Assembly: GCA_014381165.1 (NCBI GenBank)
Contig: JACMIM010000193.1
Span: 1-7,709, forward strand
Reading direction: 5' to 3'
Origin: Roseiflexaceae bacterium
GTDB lineage: Bacteria; Chloroflexota; Chloroflexia; Chloroflexales; Roseiflexaceae
Length of the DNA stretch: 7,709 nt
Shown: piece by piece, positions 5,500 to 7,709 of the stretch
Position numbering within the stretch: position 1 is the stretch's first letter
Layout: every line of letters begins with the position of its first letter
Made by a program: the position numbers and the translations under genes
Notes under the pieces: generated by a model
What the model was told of the DNA's origin: nothing
Databases searched by the model: none
Seen by the model: only the letters and a program-made list of their open reading frames with translations

Positions 5500-7389
5500 C
5501 TAGCGAATGAACAAATATGCCAGCAGCACCAGCAGTTGAAACACCACCGGCACCACTCCGCCCAGCAGCAACTGGCTGCCGCGCCAATCGTAGAGTGCGC
5601 TCCACAGGCCAGCAGCCAGCACAAACGACCAGCCGATCGCCGCGAGCCAGAGCAGGATTGGCAGTGCTGGGATGCCCAGCAGGGCGGCGAGCAGCGCAAA
5701 GCCCAGTGGGATGAGTCGCGGTAGTTGTGTAAAGGGGTAGAGATAGAATGGGCGGTTGCCTTCCTCGCCGTCGCCACTCATCTCGTCGAGCGTCGTGGCA
5801 CTGAGCGCCACGACTGGCCACTCCAGCAGGCCAATCACAAACACGATCAGCGCTATCAGCAGCAGAAACGCGCTGGGCAACACGCCCTGAACCAATGCCC
5901 GGTCGACGACCAGCAGCAGCGCTGGCAGCAGCGCAATCGCGGCCATTGGTCCGGCGGCGCGCAGCAACTGCCGCATCGAAAGCCGTTCGGTCTCGCTATT
6001 CTCACGCGCTGCCTCGACCTGCTGGTCGATCGCGGTTGAGGACTGGAGACTGGTGCTGAGCAGCGCGGAGGAGGCGTCGCTCTGGAAAATTGGCGAGTCA
6101 TCCAGATCGCCCTCGATGCGCTGGTGGCGTGAAACCTCCTGCACCACGCGCTGGAGCAGTGGCTCGAAACCGCTGATCGCCGAAGTGATTAACACGCCCG
6201 GCTTGCGCGAGCCATCATAGAGCAGGCTGGCCAACCTGGTCGAATTTGGCAGGCCGCGATTGGCCTGCACCAGCACCACCTGGCTTTGCTCTGACAACTC
6301 AGTAACTTTGATTGTCGCCACATCGGCCCACGGCAGCAGGTGCCAGCGGTTGAAATGCCGTACCGCCAGCCCCTCGCCACGGGCCTCCAGCTGCGGCAGT
6401 AGGTGGCGCAGCGCGATCAGAATGCCAAACATTGCTGCCAGCATCAGGTGCGCGGCGATGAGCAGCCACCAGGGCGCGGCCGCCTGGCCCACCGTCAGGG
6501 TCAACCGGTCGAACAGCGGCAGGTCGCGCAGCGGGGCGAACTGCAAAGCCAGGAACTGCATCCAGTAGATCGCATAGCGCAGCAATGCCAGCACCGCCAA
6601 AATCAGCGCGCCCCAGTGAAACAGCGCCGAGATACGCAATGGATAGGTGCCGCGCAGGATGCCACCGCTATTCGCTATCACTGGTGTAGCGACGGCATCG
6701 GAGGTGTCGCGGCGGCTGAAGAACGAGGCTGGGCCAAGCAGAAAGCGAAACAGCGGTGAGGAAGCATCCTCCTGTAGCCTAATCTTATGAACATTATCGA
6801 GCACACGCGCAACCCGGTCGGTTTCGCTGAGCAGCGTTTGCACCAGGCCATCGAAATTGCTAATCGCCGAGGTAATCAGAAAGCCGCGCCGCAGGCTGAA
6901 GCGGTACAGCAAGGCGTACAGGCGGTGCCAGCCGGTCAGATGCGCTTTGCTGGTTTCGGCCAGCAGCACAAAGCGCTCGGCACCAAAATCCTCAGTCACC
7001 TTGATCGCGGAAAGCGATTCCCAGGGGATGGGAAGCCAGCCGCCGGCGAACTCGACCAGCATGCCGCGCGGGCTCGTTCGCACGGTCGGCAGGCTATTGC
7101 GCAGCAGTAGCGTCAGCAGCAGCGCTAGGAGCAGCCAGGCTAGCGAGGGCAGCAGCATGTCGAGCCGGTAGATTTTCTCACCAGTCACGCCGCCGCCCAG
7201 CCCGACCACAACAGTTGTCAGCCAGGGCAGCTGCGGCGCGAGCGCCAGGTCAAGACCGTAGCTCGTCCAGATATACAGCAGAATCATGCGGCCAGCCAGA
7301 AACGCTGCCACGCTCACCGCGATCGCACAGAGCACCTCGATCGAATACGTTATCCAGCGCGGGTAGCGGTGTGTCTGCTCGGCAACCAT
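5500..7389 (-). CDS. Large multi-pass membrane protein with two tandem PH-like cytosolic repeats (function unknown)
   Basis: This 629-residue protein has an internal duplication. Hydrophobic segments near 78-97 and 303-327 each run into a ~95-residue soluble repeat (about 98-196 and 328-424). Matching signatures are IPWESLSAIKVTE (121-133) against LPWADVATIKVTE (352-364), and GFLITSAISNFDGLVQTL (169-186) against GVLITSAISGFEPLLQRV (398-415). The 'hydrophobic-P-W-x-x-[IVL]-x-x-I' strand preceded by membrane helices resembles bacterial PH (YdbS/YdbT-type bPH2) proteins. Further helices lie near 14-40, 255-279 and, after a polar Ser/Glu-rich linker (425-475), near 480-526 and 558-627. The ATG at 7389 follows xseB by 4 bp, and GAGGAG in the end of xseB serves it, so the two are probably co-transcribed. 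No enzyme motif is seen. A membrane-surface sensing or scaffolding role is only a guess. Confidence 0.88.
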   Translation of the reverse strand: MVAEQTHRYPRWITYSIEVLCAIAVSVAAFLAGRMILLYIWTSYGLDLALAPQLPWLTTVVVGLGGGVTGEKIYRLDMLLPSLAWLLLALLLTLLLRNSLPTVRTSPRGMLVEFAGGWLPIPWESLSAIKVTEDFGAERFVLLAETSKAHLTGWHRLYALLYRFSLRRGFLITSAISNFDGLVQTLLSETDRVARVLDNVHKIRLQEDASSPLFRFLLGPASFFSRRDTSDAVATPVIANSGGILRGTYPLRISALFHWGALILAVLALLRYAIYWMQFLALQFAPLRDLPLFDRLTLTVGQAAAPWWLLIAAHLMLAAMFGILIALRHLLPQLEARGEGLAVRHFNRWHLLPWADVATIKVTELSEQSQVVLVQANRGLPNSTRLASLLYDGSRKPGVLITSAISGFEPLLQRVVQEVSRHQRIEGDLDDSPIFQSDASSALLSTSLQSSTAIDQQVEAARENSETERLSMRQLLRAAGPMAAIALLPALLLVVDRALVQGVLPSAFLLLIALIVFVIGLLEWPVVALSATTLDEMSGDGEEGNRPFYLYPFTQLPRLIPLGFALLAALLGIPALPILLWLAAIGWSFVLAAGLWSALYDWRGSQLLLGGVVPVVFQLLVLLAYLFIR

Positions 7390-7393
7390 GGCT

Positions 7394-7612
7394 TCACTCC
7401 TCGTCGGGGTCGAGCGCGCCGATGCGCAGCTCGTGTACGCGCAGCTCTGCCGTGTCCAGCAGGCGCTGGCAGGCCGCCGCTACATGTGTACCTTCCTCAT
7501 ACAGGCTCATCGCCTCGGCCAGCGGCAGTTCGCCAGCCTCAAGCCGCACGACGATCTCCTGCATGCGGCTGTAGAGGGCCTCGTATGTTTCTGCTGCGCT
7601 AATCTGTGTCAT
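7394..7612 (-). CDS. xseB: Exodeoxyribonuclease VII small subunit
   Basis: The 72-residue protein has the family signature: a helical hairpin with YEALYSRMQEIVVRLEAGEL (10-29), PLAEAMSLYEEG (30-41), then the second helix with C48 and RLLDTAELRVHEL. XseB binds the large subunit XseA; together they degrade single-stranded DNA from both ends in the cytoplasm. Length is close to the usual ~80 residues. ATG at 7612 is chosen because conserved sequence starts soon after it. However, no Shine-Dalgarno precedes it, and the same frame stays open through the MITE upstream, with an alternative ATG at 7672 and no stop before the window end. xseA is often directly upstream of xseB; here a MITE occupies that place within the window, so whether xseA follows is not visible. 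Downstream it is linked by a 4-bp gap to the large membrane protein gene. Confidence 0.9.
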   Translation of the reverse strand: MTQISAAETYEALYSRMQEIVVRLEAGELPLAEAMSLYEEGTHVAAACQRLLDTAELRVHELRIGALDPDEE

Positions 7613-7622
7613 TGTGTTGGTG

Positions 7623-7709
7623 TTTGTACTTACGCAGTTGGCGGCTTCAGCCTGCGGCTGGGTGTAAAACATATCTTTTTGTTTCGTTTTTGGTGCTTTG
7701 CACCAACAA
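7623..7709. mobile_element. MITE-like element, second copy, inverted and cut by the window end
   Basis: The end TTTGTACTTACGCAGTTG (7623-7640) matches the terminal repeat of the 4227-4390 element. The interior then follows the reverse complement of that copy: CAGCCTGCGGC near 7648-7658 and TTTTTGTTTCG near 7676-7686. The inner palindrome is TTGGTGC (7690-7696) against GCACCAA (7700-7706) around TTT. The copy is therefore in opposite orientation to the first. A mismatch in the first copy's hairpin tip is fully paired here, which suggests the fold is maintained. The outer two or three bases differ from copy one, so the exact boundary and target duplication are uncertain. It ends 10-14 bp upstream of the xseB start. 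Confidence 0.8.

Overview
The window reads as a GC-rich bacterial chromosome segment. A filamentous Chloroflexota member (Chloroflexia, Roseiflexus/Kouleothrix-like) is my best guess. The grounds are recognition only: GGGCGAA/TTCGCCC palindromic repeats, a REP-associated-type transposase fragment, a CYP120-like P450, and Chloroflexota-like membrane proteins. No rRNA or marker gene is present to confirm the lineage.

Layout from left to right. (1) Positions 1-288 (+) hold the C-terminal end of an IS200-like/REP-associated tyrosine transposase (RAYT-type), cut by the window edge. (2) A GntR/FCD-family regulator (289-987, -) abuts it tail to tail with no spacer. (3) A 280-bp intergenic stretch (988-1267) carries the regulator's probable promoter, an 8+8 inverted repeat in its leader, and a cluster of REP-like GGGCGAA/TTCGCCC palindromes that runs into the stop codon of the next gene. 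(4) A cytochrome P450 (2710-4032, -) and a class-3 aldehyde dehydrogenase (1268-2713, -) form a coupled pair with an ATGA overlap. The regulator lies just downstream on the same strand. (5) A 403-bp gap (4033-4435) holds the P450 upstream region, with paired inverted and direct repeats, and a complete ~160-bp MITE-like element. (6) A small DHCW-motif cupin (4436-4765, +) follows. (7) Two membrane proteins lie on the minus strand: a two-helix protein (4802-5386) with its own good promoter, and a 629-residue protein (5500-7389) built from a duplicated membrane plus PH-like unit. The large one is directly downstream of xseB (7394-7612, -), the small subunit of exonuclease VII. (8) A second, inverted copy of the MITE begins 10-14 bp upstream of xseB and leaves the window.

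Functionally, the P450 and aldehyde dehydrogenase probably oxidise a hydrophobic (terpenoid, retinoid-like or fatty) substrate stepwise to a carboxylic acid. The GntR/FCD protein is a plausible acid-sensing regulator of them. The xseB to large-membrane-protein unit looks like an operon by spacing, but the membrane protein has no known function. The two most unusual items are the duplicated PH-like membrane protein and the two inverted MITE copies bracketing the cupin-to-xseB block, one of them sitting on the translation start region of xseB.
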